This document shows positions 40,901 to 49,800 of a stretch of 64,000 nt of DNA, piece after piece (the first letter of the stretch is position 1; every line of letters starts with the position of its first letter). The translations under genes were made by a program, and so were the position numbers. This DNA comes from Burkholderiaceae bacterium (GTDB lineage Bacteria; Pseudomonadota; Gammaproteobacteria; Burkholderiales; Burkholderiaceae_C): NCBI GenBank assembly GCA_919902775.1, contig CAKKRJ010000001.1, forward strand, positions 118,156 to 182,155. The letters run 5' to 3'. The notes under the pieces are model-generated. The model saw only the letters and a program-made list of their open reading frames with translations, did not search any database and had not been told where the DNA came from.

Positions 40901-41968
40901 TTACAGATAGGCTTGCCCGACATCGCTGGGACTGGCTGCCGATGTGGGTGGCGTTGCAGGGTCGGTGTCTTGTGTGGCGTTGGACGGGTTTTTCTCGACC
41001 ACATCGTCAATGCTGTGTTCGGTGACCTTTTTCTTGAGGTCAGTCCAGGCTGGCTCCAGGGTTTCAACCTCGACACCGGCCAGCTTTGAGGCATTTTTCA
41101 ACCAAATCTCGGGTTCAAAAATCAGTTTGCGCGCCAGGTCTTCCAGCCGGGTCTCGATCAGGTCCTCGATCACTGTGTCGTTGGCGCGCACGCGAATGCT
41201 GCCTGGCAGCAAAGAATGGTCCGCATGGAAAAGCAGCGGGGGGTCGCTGTTTTTGAGCAAAGGACGAACCCGATCCAGGTCATGGGGGTTGGCCGACAGG
41301 GTGATGCCATTTTCTTGTGAGGTCAAATCCGCCACGCAAGCTTTGACCAAGCGTTCGATCGCCTCGCCCGACAGTGACAATTCACCCCTGACCAGTTGTT
41401 CTGCAATGTGCAGCGCCAGTTTTCTGAGTGGTTCAAACAAGCGAAAAGAATCATTTTGAAGCGATTGCAATTCGGAGGTGATCGTTTGAATCAAATCTCT
41501 TTCTTTGGATCGCTCCGACTCCAGATCGAGCAAGGTTTTTGCCATGCCGTCTTTGAGTCCCTGCACATACCCTTGTTGACGCGCAATTCTGATTTGTTGC
41601 TCGTTCAGTTCCACCGGGGCGGTCAATGGCCCGGCTTCAGGCGGATGGGGGGCAGGGCTTGCTGGCTCAGCTGGGGCGGCGCTGGCGTGATCAGAGGCTG
41701 AAATTTCAGCAGCGTCTGAATGCGTGCCATTGGGGCTGTCAAAAAGACGGTCAATAGAATCCGTTTCAGAATCTATTTGAGCTGGTTTTGGATGGCTGCT
41801 TTGAAAAGCTGGTGCTTTCGATTTCGAATCGCTTTTTGGATTCCAGGCGCCAAAATCGTGTTCTTTTGACGCATCCCAGGCCGTTCGGACAAAATCAGTG
41901 TTTTGCTTTTTACCACTGAGAAGCGAATTGGACGTCCAATGCAATTTGTTTTGTTCTGCTGAATTCAT
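40901..41968 (-). CDS. Second FliH-like protein, diverged paralog
   Basis: A 355-residue paralog of FliH. Aligned by eye, the C-terminal halves share EQLVRGELSLSGEAIERLV with EQLVRAELQLSGQAV, and PGSIRVRANDTVIEDLIE with PGSVRVRANDTVVHDLIQ. The N-terminal start (NKLHWTSNSLLSGK, FVRTAWDASKEHDFGAW) also matches the true FliH. The middle is a Pro/Ala/Ser-rich linker longer than in FliH. ATG 41968 is chosen by alignment; no Shine-Dalgarno is evident and an upstream in-frame start would overlap the small gene. The function could be a second stator or a flagellar-export partner of different substrates. Confidence 0.8.
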   Translation of the reverse strand: MNSAEQNKLHWTSNSLLSGKKQNTDFVRTAWDASKEHDFGAWNPKSDSKSKAPAFQSSHPKPAQIDSETDSIDRLFDSPNGTHSDAAEISASDHASAAPAEPASPAPHPPEAGPLTAPVELNEQQIRIARQQGYVQGLKDGMAKTLLDLESERSKERDLIQTITSELQSLQNDSFRLFEPLRKLALHIAEQLVRGELSLSGEAIERLVKACVADLTSQENGITLSANPHDLDRVRPLLKNSDPPLLFHADHSLLPGSIRVRANDTVIEDLIETRLEDLARKLIFEPEIWLKNASKLAGVEVETLEPAWTDLKKKVTEHSIDDVVEKNPSNATQDTDPATPPTSAASPSDVGQAYL

Positions 41969-42027
41969 TTGACAAATTGCAAGTATTTGTATGGAAACGA
42001 ATGGCTTTAAATTGGCTTGAATTCCAT

Positions 42028-42279
42028 TCAGGCTTTGATATTGACGACAGGGCGTACGGGCTTGATGGCTTTGGGCATAAAACCTCGGCAATATTCACCA
42101 TCGGCTCTGAGAACTTCCAGAGACGGTAGCCATTTGGATTTGAAACCCATGAATTGACAACTGTACGGCGTGGCACGCAAATAAGTGATATTTAAGTACG
42201 CACATTTCCAGCAATCAGGTCCGCGACTTTCTGCTGGCATCGCATCGGGCCGCGCAGGCTCTTGGGCAGATGACTTCAT
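42028..42279 (-). CDS. Small cysteine-containing conserved protein
   Basis: An 83-residue protein with an ordered set of Cys residues: one pair in DCWKCAYL and single Cys in PYSCQFMGF and in EYCRGF. It also has FKSKWLPSLEVLRADGEY. The four Cys could bind a metal. I recall similar short proteins in betaproteobacteria but know no function. It lies 26 bases downstream of the flagellin stop and overlaps the 5' side of the fliH2 frame, which suggests it belongs to the flagellin transcript. Confidence 0.7.
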   Translation of the reverse strand: MKSSAQEPARPDAMPAESRGPDCWKCAYLNITYLRATPYSCQFMGFKSKWLPSLEVLRADGEYCRGFMPKAIKPVRPVVNIKA

Positions 42280-42305
42280 GGCTCACTCAGTTTGAAGACT
42301 GAAGT

Positions 42306-43130
42306 TTAGCCTTGCAGGAGTTTGAGGACAGACTGTTGGTCCGTATTGGCTTGCGCCAACACCGAGGTGGCCGCTTGCTGAATAATTTGTGTGCGCGCCA
42401 ATTCGCTGCTGGCCTTGGCAAAATCGGCATCTTCAATGCGGCTGCGTGAAGCCGACGTGTTGATCGAGATATTGCTCAGGTTTTCAATGGCGAAATTGAG
42501 GCGGTTGATTTTGGCACCCACATTGGCACGGAAATCATCCACAGAGGAGATGGCAGCATCCAGTTTGTCCAGGGAAGTTTGTGCGGCAACGTGACTGTCA
42601 ACAGCCAGACCCACAATGTCCAGGCCCGATGCGGTCAGGTCAACGAAGTCGACTGAAATGGTGGAGTCTGTGTTATTGGCAATGCCCACCTGGAATGTTT
42701 TTGTTATCCCGGCATTGTCCAGGAATGACATGTTGTTCCACTTGGTGTTGCTGGAAATCCGTGTGATTTCAGATTCCAGTTCGACCATTTCCTTGCCAAG
42801 CGCCAACCTGTCGTCGGTGCTGTAGGTGTCGTTGGCCGCCTGAACAGACAACTCACGCATGCGCTGCAGCATGTTGGTGATCTCTTGCGTGGCGCCTTCG
42901 GCCGTCTGCAGCATCGAGATGCCGTCGTTGGCGTTGCGTACCGCTTGGTTCAAACCCCGGATCTGCGCGGTCATCTTGTTGCTGATGGCCAAACCGGCGG
43001 CATCGTCTGCCGCCGAGTTGATGCGCTTGCCCGTGGACAATTGCTCCATGGATTTGGACACATCGCGGGCGTTGCGGGCCAGCGCGTTTTGCGAAATCAA
43101 TGACTTGATGTTGGTATTGATGACTGACAT
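42306..43130 (-). CDS. fliC: Flagellin
   Basis: A 274-residue flagellin with the conserved D0/D1 ends: SVINTNIKSLISQNAL at the N-terminus, SSGKR-type LSTGKRINSAADDAAGLAIS, and at the C-terminus SRIEDADFAKASSELARTQI and LAQANTDQQSVLKLLQG. Only about 60 residues separate the two ends, so the D2/D3 surface domain is nearly absent. This short filament protein would make a slim filament. Ser/Thr-rich spots in the centre (NNTDSTIS, LTASGLD) could be glycosylated. It is preceded by a sigma-54 promoter and by GGAG. Confidence 0.95.
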   Translation of the reverse strand: MSVINTNIKSLISQNALARNARDVSKSMEQLSTGKRINSAADDAAGLAISNKMTAQIRGLNQAVRNANDGISMLQTAEGATQEITNMLQRMRELSVQAANDTYSTDDRLALGKEMVELESEITRISSNTKWNNMSFLDNAGITKTFQVGIANNTDSTISVDFVDLTASGLDIVGLAVDSHVAAQTSLDKLDAAISSVDDFRANVGAKINRLNFAIENLSNISINTSASRSRIEDADFAKASSELARTQIIQQAATSVLAQANTDQQSVLKLLQG

Positions 43131-43205
43131 GGAATGACTCCTGGTTTTAGTCTGGCTTCTTTAACGGCGGCCATTCATTGCCGCATCGGGTGTTGGTTAG
43201 GTATA

Positions 43206-43221
43206 AGCACAATGCGTGCCA
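43206..43221 (-). promoter_or_regulatory. Sigma-54 promoter of flagellin
   Basis: On the minus strand: TGGCACG-CATT-GTGCT. The GG at -24 and the GC at -12 have the required spacing; only the T of TTGC is replaced. It lies 76 bases upstream of the fliC ATG. No sigma-28 element was found upstream of fliC. Confidence 0.8.
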
Positions 43222-43262
43222 GAAATAAACCTAACCGTTCAGGCAAGAACGACGGAATTCCG

Positions 43263-43733
43263 TCAAGACGCCGCTTTGGCCGTGCGCGGCACATCGGTCA
43301 GCGATGGCAACAGTTCGTTGACCAATTGCTGCAGATCTACAGAGGTGGGGTGTTGTCCCAATGCTTTTTGGGCAACAGACAGAGCGCGTTGGGGGTTTCC
43401 TTCGCAACGCAGCACGCGGGCGAGGTGATGCCAGACTTGGGCCGGTGTGTGACCCGCCTGGACTTGGATCAAATGTTCCAGCAGTTCGCGGGAATGTTGC
43501 CAATCCTGCTGGACTTCTGCCACCAGTGCAGCGATGACCAGAACATCTTCACTGTCGGGGTAAAGAGCCAAGCCTGCTTCAGCCAGTGCGATGGCCAAAG
43601 AGAGGTGGTTTTGTCCGAACAACTCGGCCACCCACTCACGGACTTTGACAGGGGACGGAGGATCCAGCTCAAGGTTGAGTGGAAAGTCCGGCAAACCATA
43701 TTGGGTCTGCGTGTGTACTGCGGCATTTGACAT
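43263..43733 (-). CDS. Small TPR protein next to flagellin
   Basis: A 156-residue protein with about three tetratricopeptide-like helical pairs: SLAIALAEAGLALYPDSED, then ALVAEVQQDWQHSRELLEHL and LARVLRCEGNPQRALSVAQK. TPR proteins bind other proteins. ATG 43733 is fixed by AGGAG 6 bases upstream; an in-frame extension of 7 residues is less likely. It stands between fliC and the giant gene and has its own sigma-54 promoter. A chaperone or assembly role for flagellin or the giant protein is possible but not shown. Confidence 0.75.
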   Translation of the reverse strand: MSNAAVHTQTQYGLPDFPLNLELDPPSPVKVREWVAELFGQNHLSLAIALAEAGLALYPDSEDVLVIAALVAEVQQDWQHSRELLEHLIQVQAGHTPAQVWHHLARVLRCEGNPQRALSVAQKALGQHPTSVDLQQLVNELLPSLTDVPRTAKAAS

Positions 43734-43750
43734 GTGTTGCTCCTGACGGA

Positions 43751-43778
43751 CCACACCGGCAAACGGTTGCCGGTGTGG
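43751..43778 (-). other. 12-bp hairpin in the leader of the TPR gene
   Basis: A perfect 12-base stem (CCACACCGGCAA / TTGCCGGTGTGG) with a 4-base loop lies between the sigma-54 promoter and the ribosome-binding site of the TPR gene. It would form at or near the 5' end of that transcript. No T tract follows on the minus strand, so it is not an ordinary terminator. It might stabilise the message or end transcripts coming from the giant gene. Confidence 0.7.
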
Positions 43779-43793
43779 GGTTTACGTCAGATA

Positions 43794-43809
43794 AGCAATT
43801 CACGTGCCA
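43794..43809 (-). promoter_or_regulatory. Sigma-54 promoter of the TPR gene
   Basis: On the minus strand: TGGCACG-TGAA-TTGCT, matching the -24/-12 consensus except at one weak position. It lies in the gap after the giant gene and about 60 bases upstream of the TPR ATG. A 10-base direct repeat, TTTACGTCAG, flanks it at 43781-43790 and 43816-43825. Confidence 0.85.
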
Positions 43810-43851
43810 CTTGCTTTTACGTCAGCTTTTCTGTGGCTGATTGCTTCCCGA

Positions 43852-46800
43852 TCAGCTGCGCAATGCCTGGATTTGCGTTGTATCCAGTTGCGACAGTTGT
43901 GTGGCCGTCAAGACCGCAGGCGCGACCACGGTGCCGACCTGATCCGAGGTGAACAAGGCGGCAATCTGGGCTGTGGTTTTGCTGCCCACCAAGCCGTCAA
44001 GTTGCGTTGCCGTGATCCGGGCAATTTGGTCGGTCGTCAAAGCTTGCGTCTGAGCGGTGCTCAATGCAGCCACCGCATCGGTCGTCAAGGTCGAGATCTG
44101 GCTAGCCCGCAGGTTCTGCAGGTCAGCGGTTTCCAGAGCCTGGATTTGCGTTGCGCTCAAAGCGTTAACCTGGGTTGCAGTGACCGTCGCCATCTGCTCC
44201 GTTGTCAATGCCTTGATGTCAGCCGTATCGAGTTTCGCAAATTGATCTGAGGTCAGTTTGCCGACCTGTGCAGAGGTCAAGGCTGCGACCTGAGTCGTAC
44301 TCAAAGCATCGACAAAACCAGTGCTGAGGCTGGCCACCTGATAGACGTCAATTGCCGCCAGATCGGCTGTCTCCATGGCGCTGATTTGACTGCTGTCCAG
44401 TGCATTCAATTGCGTGGCCAGCAAGGCGTCCATTTGAGCGGTGGTCAAGGCTTTCACGCTGGCGGTGCTGATGCTGTCCATCTGTACCGTGGTCAAGCCT
44501 TTGACCTGGCTAGCTGTCAGGGCCTGAATTTGATCCGTGCTCAATGCATTCAGCTGGGTCGTGCTCAGTTCGCCAATCTGGGTGGCCGTCAGCGAGACGA
44601 TCTTGTCGGTGGCAATGGCCGCCAAATCAGCGGTGTCCACGGCATTGAGCTGGTCACCCGACAAGGCCTTGAGCTGGTTGGCCGTCAGCGATGTGACTTG
44701 GTCGCTGGTCAGTGCCTGGACAAAGCTGGTGTCAAGGCCGGAGACCTGGGTGACACTCAAAGCCACCAGATCGGCGGTTTCGATGGCGGCAATCTGGACG
44801 GAACTCATGGCATTGAGTTCGTCGCTTGCCAACACCCGGATCTGGGTCGAGGTCATGGCCGCCACCTTGGTGTCTGCCAGGCCACTGACCTGTGCAGAAT
44901 TCAGTGCGGTGAATTGTGTCGCCGTCAGAGCGCCAAACTGGTCTGTCGTCAAAGCGTCAAGGAAGGTGGTGCTCAGTGTCGAAATCTGGGTGGCAGTGAG
45001 CTGGTTAATTTGTGCACTGCTCCAGCTGCCCACATCGCCTGCATCCAGCGCGTTGAGTTGGTCGGCACTCAGTGCCTTGAGCTGGCTGTTGGTCATGCTG
45101 ACCACCTGGCTGGATGTCATCGCCTGGATCACCGTCGTCGTCAGTGCCGACAAGTTGGTGACCGAGATGGCCGCCACGTCCTCGGTGCCCAGCGAAGCCA
45201 CCTGGTCTGCATTCAGGGCATTGAGTTGCGCTGTGCCCATGGCTTTGACTTGTGTGCTGGTCATCGCAGCCACTTGGTCGACATTCAGCACACCAATTTG
45301 CGCTGTGGTCAAGGCGGCCACTTGCCCGCCGTCCAAGGTCGACATCTGGGTGGTCGTCAAGCTTTGCAACATGGTGTCAGACAGTTTGCTGACTTGTGTC
45401 GTGGTGAGTTTGCTGATTTGCTCTGTGGTCAACAGTGCAAAGTCTTCAGGTTCCAGATTGTTCAGCTGCGCCGTGGTCAGCGCTTCCAACTGATGATTGG
45501 TCAACGACCGAATCTGGCCGGAGCTCAAGGCCTGCAGCTGTGTGCTGCTCAGGCCAATGATTTGGCCCGTGGTCATGCTGGCCAGATCGGCTGTTTCAAT
45601 TGCGTTCAATTGGTCTTGTGTCAAGGCATTGAGCTGCGTTGTGCCCAAGGCGCGCACTTGCGTGCTGGTCAATGCCTGGATCTGGCCTGTGCTCAGCAAT
45701 TGCAGCGGTGTGGTGGGCAAGCTGTCAATCTGGGCAGTCGTCAAAGCTGAGATGTCCGTCCCAATCGAGGTGATTTGGTCCTCGTTCATGGCGGCGAACT
45801 GGCTCGATTGCAGGCTTTGCAGCTGGCTGGTTCCCAATGCACCCACCTGGCTTGGTGTCAGCACCGAGATCTGGGCTGTGCCCAAAGCGGCCACTTGTGA
45901 TGTGGTCAGGGCGGCGACTTGTGTCGTCGACAAGACTTCCAGCGCAGCGTTGTTCAACTTGTTGACTTGCTGGGTGGTCAGAGATGCAATCTGGCCCGTG
46001 GTCATGGCGCCAATGTCATCGGCATCCAGTGCATTGATCTGGCCAGTCCCCAAGGTGGGCAGTTGGCTGGTGGTCAAGGCCTTGACCTGGGCGGAACTGA
46101 GTTCCGTCATCGTGGCATTGCTCAGACCGGCCAATTGGCCCGTGGTCAAGGCGGCCACATCCGCTGTGTCCAGTGCCTGGATCTGCTCTTCGCTCATCGC
46201 GTTGAGTTGTGTCGTGGTCAAACTGGTCACTTGATCCGAGCTGAGTGCCTTGATCTGGGCGGTGGTCATCAACGAGACGGCACCACTGCCCATGGAGGAC
46301 ACCTGGGTCGTGCTCAGCGCTGCGACCTCGGCCGTCGACATGGACTGCACCTGGCTTTCACTTAAAGCGGCAAACTGTCCAGAAGTCAGGCCAGCCAGTT
46401 GGCTTGATCCCATGGCGGTGAATTGGGCATCACTGATCACGGGCAGTTGGCTGGCCGTCAAGGCCCCGACCTGGTCGGAGCTCAAGGCCGCCACTTGCGT
46501 GGTGCTCAGCGCTTCAATGTTGGCGTTGCTGAGCTTGCTGATCTGGGCCGTGCTCAGCGCAGCAATCTGGTTGGTCCCCATGGCGGTCACATCGTCCGCA
46601 TCCAGCGCATTGATCTGGGCGCTGGACAGGGATTGCAATTGGTCACTGCCCAACACCTTCACTTGTGCCGAGGTGAGCGCAGCCACGTTGCTGGTGGACA
46701 GCTTGGACAGTTGACCTGTCGTCAATGCCGCAATGTCTGCCGTATCCAGCGCCTGGACTTTTTCGGCGCTCAGGGCATTGAGTTGGGCGCTGCTGAGTGA

Positions 46801-49800
46801 CTGCACCTGGGCGGTGCCCAGTGCCTTGACTTGCGCCGTATCCAAAGCCGCAACTTGTGACGTGGTCAATGCCGCGACTTGGCTGGTGGACAAGGAGGCC
46901 ACCTGCGTGGTCGTCAAGGCGGCGATCGAGTCGGTTTGCACTTGTGACAGCTGGGCAGTGGTCAGTGCCTGGATCTGGCTGGTGCCCATGGCGGCCACGT
47001 CAGCGGTGTCCAGTGCATTGAGCTGACCCGAGGTCAGGGCTTGCAGTTGCACCGAATCCAAGGTCTTCACCTGGCCGGAGGTCAAGGCGGCGACGTTGCT
47101 GGTGGCCAGGCCAGTGACCTGCGCGCTGGTCAGTGCCGCGACATCGGCGGTTTCGATGGCCTGCACTTGGGTGCTGCTCAGGGCGTTGAGTTGGGCGGTG
47201 CCCAAAGCGCTGACCTGGGTGGTGCTCAATGCGGCTACCTGTGTGGTGGTCAGTGACTGGATGACGTTGCTGGTCAGGCCTGCAATCTGTCCCGTGGTCA
47301 GGCTGGCCAGGTCGGCGGTCTGGATGGCCGCAATCTGACTGCTGGACATCGAAGCGATCTGGCTGCTGCCCAAGGCGCGGATCTGCGCGGTGGTCAACGA
47401 CTCGACCTGGCTGGTGGTCAGGCTGGCGACCTGGGTTGTGGTGAGGCTGGAAACCTGCGCACTGGTCAGGGACTGGACCTGGCTCGAGGTCAGTGCCGTG
47501 ATCCGATCGGTGGACACGCTGGCCAGCTGGCTGGTGGTCAGTGCCTGGATCTGGCTGGTGCCCATGGCGGCCACGTCAGCGGTGTCCAGTGCATTGAGCT
47601 GACCCGAGGTCAGGGCTTGCAGTTGCGCTGAACCCAGGGCATTCACTTGGCTGGAGGTCAAGGCGGCGACACTGCTGGTGGCCAGGCCGGAGACCTGCGC
47701 GCCGGTCAATGCGGCGACATCGGCGGTTTCGATGGCCTGCACCTGGGTAGTGCTCAGGGCGTTGAGCTGGGTGGTGCCCAAAGCACTGACCTGGGCGGTG
47801 CTCAGTGCGGCCACCTGAGCAGTGGTCAGTGACTGAATGGCACTGGTGCTCAGGCCTGTGATCTGTGCCGAGGTCAGGTTGGCCAGGTCGGATGTCTGGA
47901 TGGCCGCCAACTGGCTGCTGGACAGCGCGGCGATCTGGCTGCTGCTCAGGGCGCGAATCTGCGCGGTGGTCAAGGACTCGACCTGGCTGGTGGTCAGGCC
48001 GGCGACCTGGGTTGTGGTAAGGCCGGAAACCTGTGCACTGGTCAAGGACTGGATCTGGCTCGAGGTCAGTGCCGTGATCCGATCAGTGGACACGCTGGCC
48101 AGCTGGGTGGTGGTCAGGGACTGGATCTGGCTGGTGCCCATGGCGGCCACATCAGCGGTGTCCAGCGCATTGAGTTGACCCGAGGTCAGGGCTTGCAGTT
48201 GTGCCGAACCCAAGGCATTCACCTGGCTGGAGGTCAAGGCCGTGACGTTGCCATTGCTCAAGGCGCTGACGACGCGTGCATCCAGCGCGGCAATTTCCGT
48301 GGTCTCCAAGGACGCCATTTGCGTGCTAGACAGCGCGTTCAGCTGGGTGGCATTGAAAGCCCCGATCTGCGCCGTGGTCAAAGCGGCCATGGAGGCCGTC
48401 GTCAGGCCGGCCAGCTGACCGGTGGTCAGTGCCCGGATCTGGGTATTGGTCAAGGACTGCGCTTGGCCGGTGGTCAACGCGGCCAATTGGTCGGTGGACA
48501 AACTGCCGATCTGACCGCCGCTCAGGCCCGCAATGGCGCCGGAGCTGATCTTGCTGATCTGGGTGGTGCTCAGGGCGTCCAGTTGCTGCAGCTTCAGACC
48601 GGTCACCTGTTCAGAGTTGAGGGTGGCGATGGCATCGGTCTTCAGGCTGGCCACCTGGGCGGTGGTCATGCTGCCCACTTGGGCGTCCGACAGGGCCGTG
48701 ACCTGCGTCGTGGTCAGCACATTCAGCTGGCCCGTGGTCATGCCCTGAATCTGATCTGCACGCAGCGCGGCCACCTGGGCGGTGCCCATGGCCGCGAGGT
48801 CGGCGGTGTCCAGTGCATTGATTTGGTCGGCTGTGAGCGAGCGCAGGGCAGTCACGTTGATGGCCGCCACCTGGGCGCTGGACAGAGACTTCACACTGTC
48901 GGTTGACAGCCGGGAAATGTGTGCACCGCTGAGTGCGCTGACTTGCGTTGTGCTCAGACGGCCCAGTTGTGTGGTGCTCAGACCTCCTACTTGGTCGGCT
49001 TTGAGTGCGGCCACCTGGCTGGTGGTCAGTTTCTCCACGTCCGCTTGCTCCATGGCATTGAGCTGGTCTGTGGTGAGCGCCTTGATCTGGTTGGCCGTCA
49101 GTTGTTCGGCCTGGGTGGTGGTCAGGGCCTGGATGGCGGTCGTGCTCAAACCAGCCACTGCGGTGTCGTTGATGGCGACCAGGTCTTCTGTGGTCAAGGT
49201 TGCAATCGAGCTCATTGCATTGAGCTGGGTGGCGGTGACCGAGCCAAACTGACTGGAGGTCAGGCTGTTCAAGTCAGCGCTGCTGAGCGCGGCAAACTGT
49301 GCGGTGGTCATGGCCGCCACTTGCGAGCCTGTGAGCGAACGCAATTGGTCGGTGTCCAGGCCGTCCAGCTGTGCGGTGGTCAAACCACTGATTTGGCTGG
49401 CTTTGAGGCCGCTGAGTTGGGCGGTGTTGAGCTTGGTGACATCATCACCCAGGGCTTGCAATTGTGCCGAGTTCATGGACTGGAGCTGCCGTCCATCCAA
49501 TGCTTTGACCTGGTCGCTGCTCAGCGCGCCCACGTTGGCGGTGGACAACTTGCCCAAAGCCGATGCATTGAGGGACGCCACGTCCGACGTGTCCATGCTG
49601 CCGATCTGGGTGGTCGTCAAGCCATTGAGCTGGGTGGCAGTCAAATTGGCGGCCTGGCCTGTGGTGAGCGCCTTGACATGGTCGGTCGACAGGGCCCCCA
49701 TTTGCGCGGTGGACAAGCCGCCGATCTGGATGGCCGAGAGCGAGGAAAACTGCGTGGTCGTCAGGCTGTTGAGCTGGCTGGTGGACAACGACTTGATTTG

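Noticed and set aside
43751..43778. Rho-independent terminator after the giant gene
   Set aside because: No T tract follows the stem on the minus strand, and it lies downstream of a sigma-54 promoter, so a leader hairpin fits better.
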